Made by a program: the position numbers and the translations under genes. From NCBI GenBank assembly GCA_017409405.1, contig JAFQSU010000072.1, positions 1-44,000 of the forward strand: a DNA stretch of 44,000 nt, read 5' to 3'. The DNA comes from Oscillospiraceae bacterium (GTDB lineage Bacteria > Bacillota > Clostridia > Oscillospirales > JAAYXM01). Position 1 is the stretch's first letter, and every line of letters begins with the position of its first letter. The notes beneath the pieces are model-generated. The model had not been told where the DNA came from and searched no databases. It worked only from the letters and a program-made list of their open reading frames with translations. Below are positions 14,216 to 23,279 of the stretch, in pieces.

Positions 14216-14773
14216 TTACCTTTTTCTTTTTGACATAACAGCATAAATGGCAGCAGCAAGGACTACCGTTATCACAAGCTCGGGCAGCATATATCCGCCG
14301 TTATACAAAAGTGAATACAGCCACACGGGCTGGCCCTCCGGCGCATATACACCCCATATGAGAATACCGGTAGTAAAATGGCACATAAATCTTATAAGAA
14401 CTACAAACGCAGTCGCCACACTCACACCGAAAACACTGTTTCCCAAGAGCTTTGAAAGTGGGTTTACAAGGCAAATAACGGTAAACGCAACAATATAGTC
14501 AAGCATGACAACTGCGATAAAATATCCAAGCGTTGCGGTAGGTGGTGCGGTAAAGCCGAACATCATCTGAATAAGCGAATACGCAAAGCAGGCTAAAAGA
14601 CCCCAACGAAAGTCCTTTATATGTATGCAAAGAACCACCATCGGTACCATACTTCCGAGAGTTACAGTGCCGCCGTACGGCGCCTGATATATCGGTATAA
14701 GTGAAAGCACTGTCGCAAGCGCAACCATAACTGCGCACTCTGTCAGTGTTTTTGTTTTATTATTTATATGCAT
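14216..14773 (-). CDS. thiT: energy-coupled thiamine transporter ThiT
   Basis: ThiT is the S-component of a group II ECF transporter that binds thiamine and uses the shared EcfAA'T module, which is not in this window. The 185-aa protein has six hydrophobic segments. The family region APYGGTVTLGSMVPMVVLCIHIKDFRWGLLACF and the C-terminal YNGGYMLPELVI match ThiT/YuaJ. The assignment is strongly backed by the TPP riboswitch and terminator in the leader. AAAGGAGAT precedes the ATG. It stands alone and convergent to the accessory island. Confidence 0.93.
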   Translation of the reverse strand: MHINNKTKTLTECAVMVALATVLSLIPIYQAPYGGTVTLGSMVPMVVLCIHIKDFRWGLLACFAYSLIQMMFGFTAPPTATLGYFIAVVMLDYIVAFTVICLVNPLSKLLGNSVFGVSVATAFVVLIRFMCHFTTGILIWGVYAPEGQPVWLYSLLYNGGYMLPELVITVVLAAAIYAVMSKRKR

Positions 14774-14794
14774 AATACAAATCTCCTTTAAATC

Positions 14795-14832
14795 AAAAAA
14801 ATCACGCCTTGCGGATTTTGCAAAACGTGATT
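14795..14832 (-). terminator. riboswitch-controlled terminator of thiT
   Basis: On the minus strand AATCACG (14832-14826) pairs with CGTGATT (14806-14800). Six inner pairs (TTTTGC with GCAAGG) extend the stem to 13 bp, and a T-run follows at 14799-14795. It sits between the TPP aptamer and the thiT ribosome binding site. Confidence 0.85.
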
Positions 14833-14847
14833 AACATACATCAAAAA

Positions 14848-14938
14848 GAAGCTTCCTACGTCGGCATTATCCGCATCAGGTTCACGGGTTTCGGACATAC
14901 GCTGTCCTCTCTCAGCCGAGCCACACTCAGCTCCCCTT
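14848..14938 (-). promoter_or_regulatory. TPP riboswitch (THI element)
   Basis: On the minus strand the aptamer shows GGGGAGC, the invariant CTGAGAG, ACCC-TGAACCTGAT and the GGATAATGCCGACGTAGGAA core of the TPP class. Binding of thiamine pyrophosphate should favour the downstream terminator and shut off thiT. Confidence 0.96.
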
Positions 14939-14955
14939 TTAAATTGTACGAGTGC

Positions 14956-14984
14956 ATTATACACCTAAAAGCTTACTGTGTCAA
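14956..14984 (-). promoter_or_regulatory. consensus promoter of thiT inside the end of the DUF1294 gene
   Basis: The minus strand has a perfect TTGACA (14984-14979), a 17-bp spacer and TATAAT (14961-14956). The -35 lies within the last codons of the DUF1294 gene. Confidence 0.8.
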
Positions 14985-15279
14985 GCTTTTTCAGCAGTTC
15001 AAGTGTCTTTTCCGGAGCTATGCCGAAAGCGGCAATTATGACGAGATTTAAAACCATAAGCATGGGGATTAACACGCGAAACTTTGTATGCTTTGTCTTG
15101 TGACGAAACTTTTTCATCCCAAAATATGCACCTACGGCACCAAAAAACACAGCACAGAGAATGAGCGTTTTTTCAGGTATTCGCCATGCACCTGCCTTTG
15201 CCTTCCACTTATCTATTCCGTAGAGCAGAAACACGCCAAAATTCCAAACAACATATGCAATGATAACATACTGATTCAT
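14965..15279 (-). CDS. DUF1294 family membrane protein
   Basis: The 104-aa protein has three hydrophobic segments and the DUF1294 core: LLYGIDKWKAKAGAWRIPEKTLILCAVFFGAVGAYFGMKKFRHKTKHTKF. The function of the family is not known. It is last in the long minus-strand cluster, starting 2 bp after the stop of the pseudouridine synthase gene. ATG 15279 is used; AGGGG lies 8 bp upstream. Confidence 0.88.
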   Translation of the reverse strand: MNQYVIIAYVVWNFGVFLLYGIDKWKAKAGAWRIPEKTLILCAVFFGAVGAYFGMKKFRHKTKHTKFRVLIPMLMVLNLVIIAAFGIAPEKTLELLKKLDTVSF

Positions 15280-15281
15280 AA

Positions 15282-16190
15282 TCAAAACCCCTGCCTTGCG
15301 CGAAGCTTGCGCAGAATTTCTTCAAAATACCCGGGTAAATCGGACTCGAAATACATTTCTTCATTCGTCCTCGGGTGTATAAATGTGACGTTTTTTGAGT
15401 GGAGACACTGTCCCTCAAGACCGAGCTTGTCACGTGCTCCGTACACAGCATCGCCGACAACGGGATGCCCCGTGTGCGACATATGAACACGGATCTGATG
15501 TGTTCTGCCGGTTTCAAGGACGCACGAAGCATATGTAAATCCCGGATATCGTTCAAGCACCGTATAATGAGTTACGGCTTCCTTTGAATTCATTTCCGTT
15601 ACCGTCATTTTCTTGCGATCGGTTCTGTGCCGTCCGATTGGTGCGGATATCGTTCCCGTATCGTCACGAAGATTTCCTATAACCACTGTGTGATACTCAC
15701 GGCGCACAGTGTGTTCTTTTATCTGCTCTGCGAGGCTGTTGTGAGCAAGGTCGTTTTTCGCAACAAGCATAAGTCCGCTTGTGTCCTTGTCAAGTCTGTG
15801 GACTATTCCCGGACGGAGAACTCCGTTTATGCCCGAAAGCTCTGCACCGCAGTGGTACATAAGCGCATTCACAAGCGTACCGTCCCAGTTACCTGCCGCC
15901 GGATGAACGACCATGCCGCGTGCCTTGTTGATAACCAAAAGGTCCTCATCTTCATACACGATATCAAGCGGAATATTCTGCGGCACTACATCTATCGCTT
16001 TCGGTTCGGGGATTTCCACCTCTACAACATCGCCGTTTCGCAGCTTGTAGTTCTTTTTAAGCGCAGAAACGCCGCCGCCCTCAATGAGGGCCGCTGCGGC
16101 GTTTCTTGTTATCTCGAGTTTTTCTGCAACGAAGACATCAAGTCGTTTCCCTTCGTCGCATATATCTGCCGTAAGGCGAGTTTTATTCAT
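15282..16190 (-). CDS. rluD: RluA/RluD-family pseudouridine synthase
   Basis: The enzyme isomerises specific uridines, in 23S rRNA if it is a true RluD. The 302-aa protein has an N-terminal S4 RNA-binding domain (GKRLDVFVAEKLEITRNAAAALIEGGGV, about residues 14-60) and a catalytic domain with INKARGMVVHPAAG and the motif HRLDKDTSGL, with catalytic Asp134. The C-terminal RTHQIRVHMSHTGHPVVGD completes the family pattern. ATG 16190 overlaps the lspA stop by 8 bp; the frame is open upstream but that part is lspA. The lspA-rluD order is common in Firmicutes. The exact target uridine cannot be deduced, so the symbol is provisional. Confidence 0.92.
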   Translation of the reverse strand: MNKTRLTADICDEGKRLDVFVAEKLEITRNAAAALIEGGGVSALKKNYKLRNGDVVEVEIPEPKAIDVVPQNIPLDIVYEDEDLLVINKARGMVVHPAAGNWDGTLVNALMYHCGAELSGINGVLRPGIVHRLDKDTSGLMLVAKNDLAHNSLAEQIKEHTVRREYHTVVIGNLRDDTGTISAPIGRHRTDRKKMTVTEMNSKEAVTHYTVLERYPGFTYASCVLETGRTHQIRVHMSHTGHPVVGDAVYGARDKLGLEGQCLHSKNVTFIHPRTNEEMYFESDLPGYFEEILRKLRARQGF

Positions 16191-16653
16191 CTTTCTTTTC
16201 CGCCTTGCTGTCATAGAAAAATAGTGCATATACGAAGAACAGTACAGCTCCGACAGTGACACAGATATCAGCTACGTTGAACACGGGAAAGTTAATAAGC
16301 TCAAAATCGAACATATCAACAACCGCTCCGTGCCAAATGCGGTCAATCAGATTTCCTATCGCACCTGAAAGGATGAGGGATATGCCCCATGTTCCTATGC
16401 GCGACTTTATCCGCTTTGTCAGAAGCAGACCAACCATAATGATGCATGCTGCTATCGGAACCACTGTCAGAAGCAGTGTTTTTCCTTGAAGCATGGAAAA
16501 AGCCGCGCCCGTGTTTTCCACATATCGCAGATTGAACACCCCGTCAATTACGGGAATCATCTTTATCGGTTGAAGGCTCTGTACCGCCCAGAATTTTGTC
16601 ACCTGATCAAGCGCAACGAGCAAGCAAACCGTTAAAAACTGAAGTATCAACAA
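16183..16653 (-). CDS. lspA: lipoprotein signal peptidase LspA (signal peptidase II)
   Basis: LspA cleaves signal peptides of prolipoproteins after lipidation. The 156-aa product has four hydrophobic segments, VALDQVTK near the N-terminus, NLRYVENTGAAFSML, and the two catalytic aspartates in GNLIDR (Asp104) and FNVADI (Asp129). The start is uncertain. TTG at 16653 is favoured because AAGGGG lies 9-10 bp upstream and the length fits the family. ATG at 16713 would add 20 residues, overlap ileS by 53 bp, and lacks a ribosome binding site. The gene follows ileS and overlaps rluD. Confidence 0.93.
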   Translation of the reverse strand: MLILQFLTVCLLVALDQVTKFWAVQSLQPIKMIPVIDGVFNLRYVENTGAAFSMLQGKTLLLTVVPIAACIIMVGLLLTKRIKSRIGTWGISLILSGAIGNLIDRIWHGAVVDMFDFELINFPVFNVADICVTVGAVLFFVYALFFYDSKAEKKDE

Positions 16654-16660
16654 CGCTTTC

Positions 16661-19432
16661 TTACCCCTTGACAACTGCCGTACATCTCGGACAAAGCTCA
16701 GGATGCTCTGCATCGGTGCCGGCTTCTTCCGAGAAGGTCCAGCAACGCGGACACTTAGTGCCGAAAGCCTTGGAAATCTTGACTGAGATATCCTCAAGTG
16801 CCGTGCCTATTGATGCATCTGCCAAAACCTCAACAGCAGATACGATAAAGAGCTTTGCAAGCTCGTCCTGAGCTGTTATAAAGTCATAGCCTTCGCCGTT
16901 TGCGGAAATCGTAACCTTTGCCTCTAAAGACTTTCCGATTTCTTTTGCGGCACGCGCCTCTTCAAGTGAGCGGTTAACGGTATCACGAAGAGCCTGAACA
17001 CGCTCCCACTTCTGCTCAAGAGCAGAATCAAGGGCAGTTTCATCTACCTCAGGAATGTCGTTGAGCATTGCGTTTTCAAGGCGGACGCCGTCATGGTGCG
17101 GCATTGCCTTCCAGATTTCATCACTTGTGAAAGCGAGAATCGGGCAGAGAATACGTACAAGTGAATCGAGAATGCGGTAAATGACAGTCTGTGCACCGCG
17201 ACGGGAAGCGCTGTCAACACCGTCACAGTAAAGTCTGTCCTTGATAACATCAAGATAGAAGTTTGACATATCGACAACACAGAAGTTGTGAACAGCATGA
17301 ACAACAGTGTAGAACTCATACTTGTCGTATGCTTCACGGCAACGCTTGATAAGTGTGTTGAGACGAGAAAGTGCCCATCTGTCCATCTCACAAAGCTCAT
17401 TTGACGGAACACAATTATTCGGGTCAAAGCCTGCGAGATTGCCGAGAATGTATCGTGATGTGTTTCTTATCTTGAGATATGTGTCGGAAAGCTGTTTGAA
17501 AATAGCATCAGAGCAGCGCATATCCTGACGGTAATCAGCAGATGCAGCCCAAAGACGGAGAACATCTGCGCCGTATTTTTCGATAATTTCTTCCGGAGCA
17601 ACACCGTTGCCGAGGGACTTATGCATTGCCTTTCCCTCTCCGTCAACAGTCCAGCCGTGTGTGAGAACCTGGCGGTAAGGTGCCTCGCCGCGAAGCGCAA
17701 CAGCCGTGAGAAGTGAGGACTGGAACCAACCGCGGTACTGGTCTGCGCCCTCAAGATAGAGGTCTGCCGGCCAGCACTTCGGAGAATCAAGCTCCATAGA
17801 TGCGATATGGGTTGAGCCGGAGTCGAACCAACCGTCAAGCGTGTCTGTCTCTTTTGTGAAATGGGTGTCTCCGCAATGAGGACATACATATCCCTCAGGC
17901 ATAAGCTCGGCTACATCCATTTCAAACCATGCGTTTGAGCCCTTTTCACCGAATATCTTTGAAATCTTTTCTATTGTTGCATCGTCGCATATGGGCTTTC
18001 CGCACTTTTCACAGTAGAATACCGGAATCGGAAGTCCCCAATGACGCTGACGGGAAATACACCAGTCAGCACGCTCACGAACCATTGATACGATGCGGTC
18101 ATAGCCCCACTCGGGGAACCACTGCACCTTGCCGCAAGCCTTGACTGCATCGTCCTTAAATGCATCTACCGAGCAGAACCACTGGTCGGTTGCACGGAAG
18201 ATAATCGGGCCTTTACATCTCCAGCAGTGCGGATAGCTGTGGACAATATCCTCAGATGCAAAGAGTGCGCCGGATTCCTTCATATCTGCAAGGATTGCAG
18301 GGTTTGACTCGTCGGTTGTCATGCCTGCATACTTACCTGCATAGTCGGTATGACGACCGCTGTCATCAACCGGAACGACCATTTCCATACCATATCTGCG
18401 GCAGATCTGGTAGTCGTCTGCACCAAAGCCCGGAGCGGTGTGAACACAGCCTGTACCGGATTCCATGGTGACATAGTCCGCAAGAAGAAGTCTTGATGTT
18501 TTGGGAAGGAACGGGTGGTTTGCAAGCATGTTTTCAAAAAATGCACCCGGATGGTGGTCAATGACCTCAAAGCTGTCAAAGCCACCTATCTTCATAACCT
18601 TACCGGCAAGAGCCTCTGCCATGATGTAGTTTTCACCGTTGGGAGCCTTTACGATTACATACTCCTCTGACGGGTTCATTGCAATGGCGAGGTTTCCGGG
18701 CAAGGTCCAGATGGTAGTTGTCCATATAACGAAATATGTGTTTTTAAGGTCGATGCCGGAAAGCTTACCGAGGTCGTCGTTTACACTAAACTTTACATAT
18801 ACGGTAGTACACGGGTCGTCCTTGTACTCAATTTCAGCTTCAGCGAGAGCTGTTTCATCCTTCGGGCACCAGTAAACAGGCTTAAGCCCTTTATAGATGT
18901 AACCTTTTTTGTACATCTCACCGAAGATTTTTACTTCTTCTGCCTCGAACTTCGGGTCCATAGTGAGGTAGGGATTATCCCAGTCACCAAGAGCACCGAG
19001 ACGCTTGAACTGTTCACGCTGAACATCTACAAACTTTTCTGCAAATTTTGTACATGCCGTGCGGAACTCAGGAATCGACATGTGCTTGCGGTCAAGCTTG
19101 TTCTGCTTGATAATCGCCGATTCGATGGGCATGCCGTGGTTATCCCAGCCCGGAGTAAACGGAGCTGAGAAGCCTGCCATATTTTTATAGCGGATAATAA
19201 AATCCTTAAGGCACTTGTTCATAGCCGTGCCCATGTGTATACTTCCGTTTGAGAACGGAGGTCCGTCATGAAGGATAAACGGAGGTCTTCCTTCGTTTTT
19301 CTCCATAAGAAGCTTGTAAAGATTATCCTTTTCCCATGCCGCAAGCATGTCCGGCTCGCGCTTGGGAAGTCCTGCACGCATCGGGAACTCCGTTTTCGGC
19401 AGGTTTATCGTGCTGTTGTAATCCTGAGACAT
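16661..19432 (-). CDS. ileS: isoleucyl-tRNA synthetase
   Basis: This is a 923-aa class I aminoacyl-tRNA synthetase. The HIGH-type motif is GSIHMGTAMN (near residue 65), the editing domain is in the middle, and the KMSKS loop appears as AMHKSLGN, a variant I have seen in clostridial IleS. The anticodon-binding region and a C-terminal zinc-ribbon, CPRCWTF...CPRC, finish the protein. ATG 19432 with GGGAG upstream is chosen; a TTG two codons earlier is in frame. Only 40 bp separate it from divIVA and no T-box is present, so it is expressed as part of the cluster. Confidence 0.97.
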   Translation of the reverse strand: MSQDYNSTINLPKTEFPMRAGLPKREPDMLAAWEKDNLYKLLMEKNEGRPPFILHDGPPFSNGSIHMGTAMNKCLKDFIIRYKNMAGFSAPFTPGWDNHGMPIESAIIKQNKLDRKHMSIPEFRTACTKFAEKFVDVQREQFKRLGALGDWDNPYLTMDPKFEAEEVKIFGEMYKKGYIYKGLKPVYWCPKDETALAEAEIEYKDDPCTTVYVKFSVNDDLGKLSGIDLKNTYFVIWTTTIWTLPGNLAIAMNPSEEYVIVKAPNGENYIMAEALAGKVMKIGGFDSFEVIDHHPGAFFENMLANHPFLPKTSRLLLADYVTMESGTGCVHTAPGFGADDYQICRRYGMEMVVPVDDSGRHTDYAGKYAGMTTDESNPAILADMKESGALFASEDIVHSYPHCWRCKGPIIFRATDQWFCSVDAFKDDAVKACGKVQWFPEWGYDRIVSMVRERADWCISRQRHWGLPIPVFYCEKCGKPICDDATIEKISKIFGEKGSNAWFEMDVAELMPEGYVCPHCGDTHFTKETDTLDGWFDSGSTHIASMELDSPKCWPADLYLEGADQYRGWFQSSLLTAVALRGEAPYRQVLTHGWTVDGEGKAMHKSLGNGVAPEEIIEKYGADVLRLWAASADYRQDMRCSDAIFKQLSDTYLKIRNTSRYILGNLAGFDPNNCVPSNELCEMDRWALSRLNTLIKRCREAYDKYEFYTVVHAVHNFCVVDMSNFYLDVIKDRLYCDGVDSASRRGAQTVIYRILDSLVRILCPILAFTSDEIWKAMPHHDGVRLENAMLNDIPEVDETALDSALEQKWERVQALRDTVNRSLEEARAAKEIGKSLEAKVTISANGEGYDFITAQDELAKLFIVSAVEVLADASIGTALEDISVKISKAFGTKCPRCWTFSEEAGTDAEHPELCPRCTAVVKG

Positions 19433-19471
19433 TATCAATAACTCCCTTTTAATGATTCTTTTATTCTGTCT

Positions 19472-20248
19472 TTAGTCTTCGCTTTTTATGTCGTAGTCCG
19501 TACCGAATTTGAGATTTTCAAACTCTACCCTGTGACGCTTTTTCGGCTTTTCTGCCTCAAGCTCGAGCTGATTCATTTCTTCCTCGGTAGGAACAATACT
19601 TTCAAACGGAATTGTATCGGTTACCTGCTTCATGTCGGCATCCTCGTCGGGAACAGGGGCATTTGCTGCCTCCTCTGCCGCCTTGCGTGCAAGCTCTTCC
19701 TCTTCAAGCTTGACCTTTTCATCAAGTGATTTGGAAATCTGGTCGAGCGTATCGCTCATTCCCGTCGCCGGGATATCTTCCACGGGAACAGCCGGTGCAA
19801 CCGCCTGCTTTACTGCAAGGAACTTTTCACTTTCAGCAGAGAACATAGCCGTGATGTTGTCTATAAACTCTGCTGTCATTTTTTTTGCGTCCTCAAGCTT
19901 TTTCTCCTCTGCCGCAACCGCTGCGGTAAGCTCTTTTATCTTACCCTTTGCATCTTCGCTTGCGGTAGCGAGCATCTCACGGCTCTTCTTTTCTGCATCT
20001 GCAACCATTTCATTTGCCATATTCTGCGCCGTGATAAGCGCCTTACGCATCGCCTCATCAACGCTTCTGTAATCCTCTACGGTATCGGCAAGAAGCTTGA
20101 GCTTTTTCTTCAGCATCGTGTTCTCTTTAAAAAGAGTTGCATAGTCATCGCTGAGCGCGGCAAACGCCTTATCGACGTCGCCCATGTCATATCCGCCGAA
20201 AACGGCTTTGTCAAATTTGATTTCACGAAGTTCATTCGGAGTGAACAT
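19472..20248 (-). CDS. divIVA: DivIVA domain protein
   Basis: DivIVA proteins are coiled-coil polar/septal scaffolds that sense membrane curvature. The 258-aa product starts with the lipid-binding domain (MFTPNELREIKFDKAVFGGYDMGDVDKAF, residues 1-30) and continues with long coiled coil (about 35-145, rich in KK/AA/E heptads). The low-complexity acidic tail is about 100 residues long and ends in a basic patch KPKKRHRVEFENLKFGTDY that resembles motifs seen at the end of clostridial DivIVA/SepIVA-like proteins. It lies with sepF and yggT, the classic division cluster. Confidence 0.9.
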   Translation of the reverse strand: MFTPNELREIKFDKAVFGGYDMGDVDKAFAALSDDYATLFKENTMLKKKLKLLADTVEDYRSVDEAMRKALITAQNMANEMVADAEKKSREMLATASEDAKGKIKELTAAVAAEEKKLEDAKKMTAEFIDNITAMFSAESEKFLAVKQAVAPAVPVEDIPATGMSDTLDQISKSLDEKVKLEEEELARKAAEEAANAPVPDEDADMKQVTDTIPFESIVPTEEEMNQLELEAEKPKKRHRVEFENLKFGTDYDIKSED

Positions 20249-20267
20249 TTCCCCATCACCTCAAAAT

Positions 20268-20537
20268 TTATATATAGAAAATAATTGTACGCAGTATATC
20301 AATCAGAAGGAATGCAACAAGTACCGAAAAATCCAGAGGTATACCCTGCAGAAACGGGATTTTCTGAAGTACGTTGCGAATCGGAGCAAGTATAGGCTCT
20401 GTTACGGAATATAAAAAGTTTATCAGTGCGCCCGATTGCAGCATCGGAAACCACGAAAGAATTGCACGCACTATAAACAGAAGCTCATATGCACGCAAAA
20501 GTGTGACCATGAACGTCCGTAATAAGTTAATTATCAT
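20268..20537 (-). CDS. YggT family membrane protein
   Basis: The 89-aa protein has two hydrophobic segments separated by RAILSWFPMLQSGALINFLYSVTEPILAPIRNVLQ, the YggT signature. It lies between sepF and divIVA as in most Gram-positives, where it is thought to help cell-envelope or division-site organisation. GAAAGGAA precedes the ATG. Confidence 0.92.
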   Translation of the reverse strand: MIINLLRTFMVTLLRAYELLFIVRAILSWFPMLQSGALINFLYSVTEPILAPIRNVLQKIPFLQGIPLDFSVLVAFLLIDILRTIIFYI

Positions 20538-20566
20538 ATTAAATTCCTTTCAAAACCGCTTGCGGC

Positions 20567-20995
20567 TCAGAAGTACAGACCGTTGTTTTCAAGCTCGTCG
20601 ATAAGGTCGCCCTTCAGGTCAACATTGTACGGTGTGATTATGTATGTGTTGTTTGCTACACGCTTTATCTGACCGTCGTTAGTGTATGCAACGCCGCTTA
20701 AGAAGTCGAGTATTCTGCGTGCTGCATCCTTGTTGGTGGATTCGAGGTTGAGCACAACGGTGCGCTTTTCCTTGAGATGGTCTGCAATCTCCGTTGCGTT
20801 CTCATATCTTTCAGGCTTTACAAGTACAACCTGAAGCTGAGTTGTTGTGTGAATGTTTACAACTCTGTCATCACGACGCGGTGCCGTAAAAGACTCGCGG
20901 CTTTTAGCACGCTCTTCACTCGGCATGAACTCTTCGAATTCTTCGTCGTCTTCTTCAACCTTTGCCCATTCCTTAAACTTTTCCATGAATCCCAT
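20567..20995 (-). CDS. sepF: cell division protein SepF
   Basis: SepF tethers FtsZ to the membrane and shapes the division septum. The 142-aa protein has an N-terminal amphipathic helix MGFMEKFKEWAKV, an acidic linker, and the SepF domain (VVLVKPERYENATEIADHLKEKRTVVLNLESTNKDAARRILDFLSGVAYTNDGQIKRVANNTYIITP). AGGAGGAATA precedes the ATG. Confidence 0.96.
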   Translation of the reverse strand: MGFMEKFKEWAKVEEDDEEFEEFMPSEERAKSRESFTAPRRDDRVVNIHTTTQLQVVLVKPERYENATEIADHLKEKRTVVLNLESTNKDAARRILDFLSGVAYTNDGQIKRVANNTYIITPYNVDLKGDLIDELENNGLYF

Positions 20996-21026
20996 AGTAA
21001 CCTATTCCTCCTGATAATAAATTTAT

Positions 21027-21725
21027 TTATACATAATGCCGTGCCCCGAAAATGCCCGTGCCGACACGAACCATGTTCGCACCGCATTCAATGGCCTTCC
21101 GGTAATCACCGCTCATGCCCATAGACAGAAACTCCATACTAATATTATCGTATTTTTTTGCTCCAATGTCAACAAATAATTGCTTCATTTTCAGAAAAAA
21201 CCTTTTTTGAGTCTCTTCATCGTGTGAAATCGGCGGTATTGTCATAAGTCCGCGCACCCGGACAGAGGGTAATTTTGAAATATTTTCTACCAGTTCAAAA
21301 GCATCCTTCTCATCTGCGCCGCTCTTGCTTTCTTCTCCGCCTATATTTATTTCTATAAGAATATCCTGTACAATACCGAGCTTTTCTGCACATTTTGAAA
21401 TTTCTTTTGCAAGCTTTAGGGAGTTTACGGACTGAATAAGAGAAACCTTGCCGACAATGTACTTTACTTTATTTGTCTGAAGTGTGCCGATGAAATGAAG
21501 CGGTGCGCCGTCGTATGCGCCCTGTTCATATTTTTCCAGAAGCTCCTGAACCCGGTTTTCACCACAGGCGTCAACACCTGCCGAGATTGCCTCACGCACT
21601 CTTGCGGCATTATTCATCTTTGTTGCCGCAACAAGCACTATCTCCCTGCCGCTTCTTCCGCAGCTTTCTGCCGCCTTTTCTATTTCAAGCTTTACTGCCG
21701 CAACGTTTTCAGATATTCCGCTCAT
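21027..21725 (-). CDS. yggS: PLP homeostasis protein YggS/PLPBP family
   Basis: This is a 232-aa pyridoxal-phosphate-binding protein without known catalytic activity, folded like the alanine-racemase barrel. The PLP lysine lies in LVAATKMN. FIGTLQTNKVKYI, ILIEINIGGEESKSGA, GLMTIPP, LSMGMSGDYRKAIECGANMVRVGTGIFG complete the family pattern. The place just upstream of sepF in the division cluster is conserved. Confidence 0.95.
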   Translation of the reverse strand: MSGISENVAAVKLEIEKAAESCGRSGREIVLVAATKMNNAARVREAISAGVDACGENRVQELLEKYEQGAYDGAPLHFIGTLQTNKVKYIVGKVSLIQSVNSLKLAKEISKCAEKLGIVQDILIEINIGGEESKSGADEKDAFELVENISKLPSVRVRGLMTIPPISHDEETQKRFFLKMKQLFVDIGAKKYDNISMEFLSMGMSGDYRKAIECGANMVRVGTGIFGARHYV

Positions 21726-21735
21726 TTTTATCCCT

Positions 21736-22956
21736 CTATTTTACTATTTTTCTGTTTTCGAGATTTTTTGCCGATACAACAACTTCGTCATACAGCAAAA
21801 GTGATTTGGTGTCGCTGCTGTCATACGCAGAAACATAATAGCTGTCTTTTTCAAATATTATCTCTATCGGCTTGAATTTGACCTGTGAATCAATAAGGCA
21901 ATAGACGCCGTTCTGACCGTCATCACTGACACGCAGTGCCTCACGAGGCACCTTCAGTCCGGTATATGTCTTTATTACCGCCTGAACAGTTGCCTTTCTG
22001 ACCTTCGTGAAGCTGCTTATATGAGTGTTGCATAAAAACACTACTAAGACCTTGCCGTTTTCAGGCTCCGTAATCCTTACAACCTCACCCTGAACCTGAG
22101 GTAAGGACTTGTCCTGAAATTTAAGGGTCATATAATCGCCCTCAGACAGACGCTTTGAGGAGCTTTCGTCCGTAACTGCGGCAAAATACCACTTATTCGT
22201 AGAAATGAGCTTCCCCATTGCATTGCCGTCCGGAATAGCATATTTATCACATGCAGAGGAAAATTCCGACGGACGTGCATCGAGGACGAGATTCGAATTT
22301 AAAACGCCCTCATACCCGTCAACGTACTGCGAAAAATATCCTGCAGACGGTGCATATATCCTCTTTTTTACGGAAGCCGCGGCACCGAGCTTTGACTTTT
22401 CCTCACGGAGCTTTTCGATAACCCCTAAAAGCTCTGACTTGTCCCTGTAAATATATTCATGCAACAGTGTGCGGAGCTTAAGCTCTTCCACGGCGGTGTC
22501 TGTGGTATCGGAAACGCCCTCCTGATGCATGCGGACAAGAGATACGGCACACTCTGCTATTCTGTCATTTGCGGCATCTATGTCATAGCTTTCACCGCTC
22601 TGGGAGTAAAGCGTTGTCATTCTGTCTATCTGCTCTGAGATTTCTGCCGCCTCATGGCTTCTCCTTGCCGATGCCTCGTCGGCATATACAACGGCAACGG
22701 CACTGCCGTTTGCGACACGTTCGCCCTCATACATATTCATTTCAAGAACGCCTGAGCCGTAATTGCCGGAAACTATCCGTTCATCACGGATAACATAGCC
22801 GTCAAGTGAAACCGAATCGTCAACCTCCGTATACACGGCACTTACTGTTTTGACCGGATTATACAGCGCACGGTACGCCTGATAGCCTATGTATGCCATA
22901 AGAAACAAGCCCAGAACAACTGTGATTATTCGTGAAACCGTACCTTCCTGCTTCAT
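21736..22956 (-). CDS. HlyD-like membrane-anchored adaptor protein
   Basis: The 406-aa protein has one N-terminal TM helix (ITVVLGLFLMAYIGYQAY), a barrel-sandwich half (SGNYGSGVLEMNMYEGERVANGSAVAVVY), a coiled-coil segment (about residues 95-190), the second lipoyl-like half (IYAPSAGYFSQYVDGYEG), and a beta-barrel region. This is the layout of HlyD/MFP adaptors. No ABC exporter gene is nearby. Proteins of this shape sit beside sepF/yggS in many Clostridia and may have an envelope or division role; that is inference. The ATG has no evident ribosome binding site and lies 23 bp after the hfq stop. Confidence 0.75.
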   Translation of the reverse strand: MKQEGTVSRIITVVLGLFLMAYIGYQAYRALYNPVKTVSAVYTEVDDSVSLDGYVIRDERIVSGNYGSGVLEMNMYEGERVANGSAVAVVYADEASARRSHEAAEISEQIDRMTTLYSQSGESYDIDAANDRIAECAVSLVRMHQEGVSDTTDTAVEELKLRTLLHEYIYRDKSELLGVIEKLREEKSKLGAAASVKKRIYAPSAGYFSQYVDGYEGVLNSNLVLDARPSEFSSACDKYAIPDGNAMGKLISTNKWYFAAVTDESSSKRLSEGDYMTLKFQDKSLPQVQGEVVRITEPENGKVLVVFLCNTHISSFTKVRKATVQAVIKTYTGLKVPREALRVSDDGQNGVYCLIDSQVKFKPIEIIFEKDSYYVSAYDSSDTKSLLLYDEVVVSAKNLENRKIVK

Positions 22957-22979
22957 TTGTTATGAGGGAAAGCCATGTA

Positions 22980-23243
22980 TCAGCCCGTGACACATTCCTC
23001 CCTCTGTCCCTCCTCTTCGGTAGCATCGAAATATCGAAGTGCACGCGACGGAACAACCGTCGATATCGCATGCTTGTATATGAGTTGCTGGCGGCCCTCG
23101 CTTACGATAACCACCGTAAAGCAATCAAAGCCCCTGACGTATCCTTTAAGCTGAAAACCGTTTGTAAGAAAAACGGTTACACTTACCCCTTCGCTTCTTG
23201 CCTTGTTCAGAAATACATCCTGCAACCCTGCTGTTTTTGTCAT
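22980..23243 (-). CDS. hfq: RNA chaperone Hfq
   Basis: This is an 87-aa Sm-like protein. The Sm1 region [40 protein letters not shown] and the Sm2 motif YKHAIST are as in bacterial Hfq; the usual KHA of the YKHA motif is intact. The proximal-face Gln (residue 8) and Phe of the U-binding pocket are present. The C-terminal tail is short, as in Gram-positives. It follows miaA, the standard miaA-hfq order. AGAGAGGA precedes the ATG. Confidence 0.96.
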   Translation of the reverse strand: MTKTAGLQDVFLNKARSEGVSVTVFLTNGFQLKGYVRGFDCFTVVIVSEGRQQLIYKHAISTVVPSRALRYFDATEEEGQREECVTG

Positions 23244-23279
23244 AATAAATCCTCTCTCTTTCTGAAAATATTTTTTATA

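Noticed and set aside
19433..19471. T-box leader for ileS
   Set aside because: The gap to divIVA is about 40 bp, too short, and it has no T-box motif.
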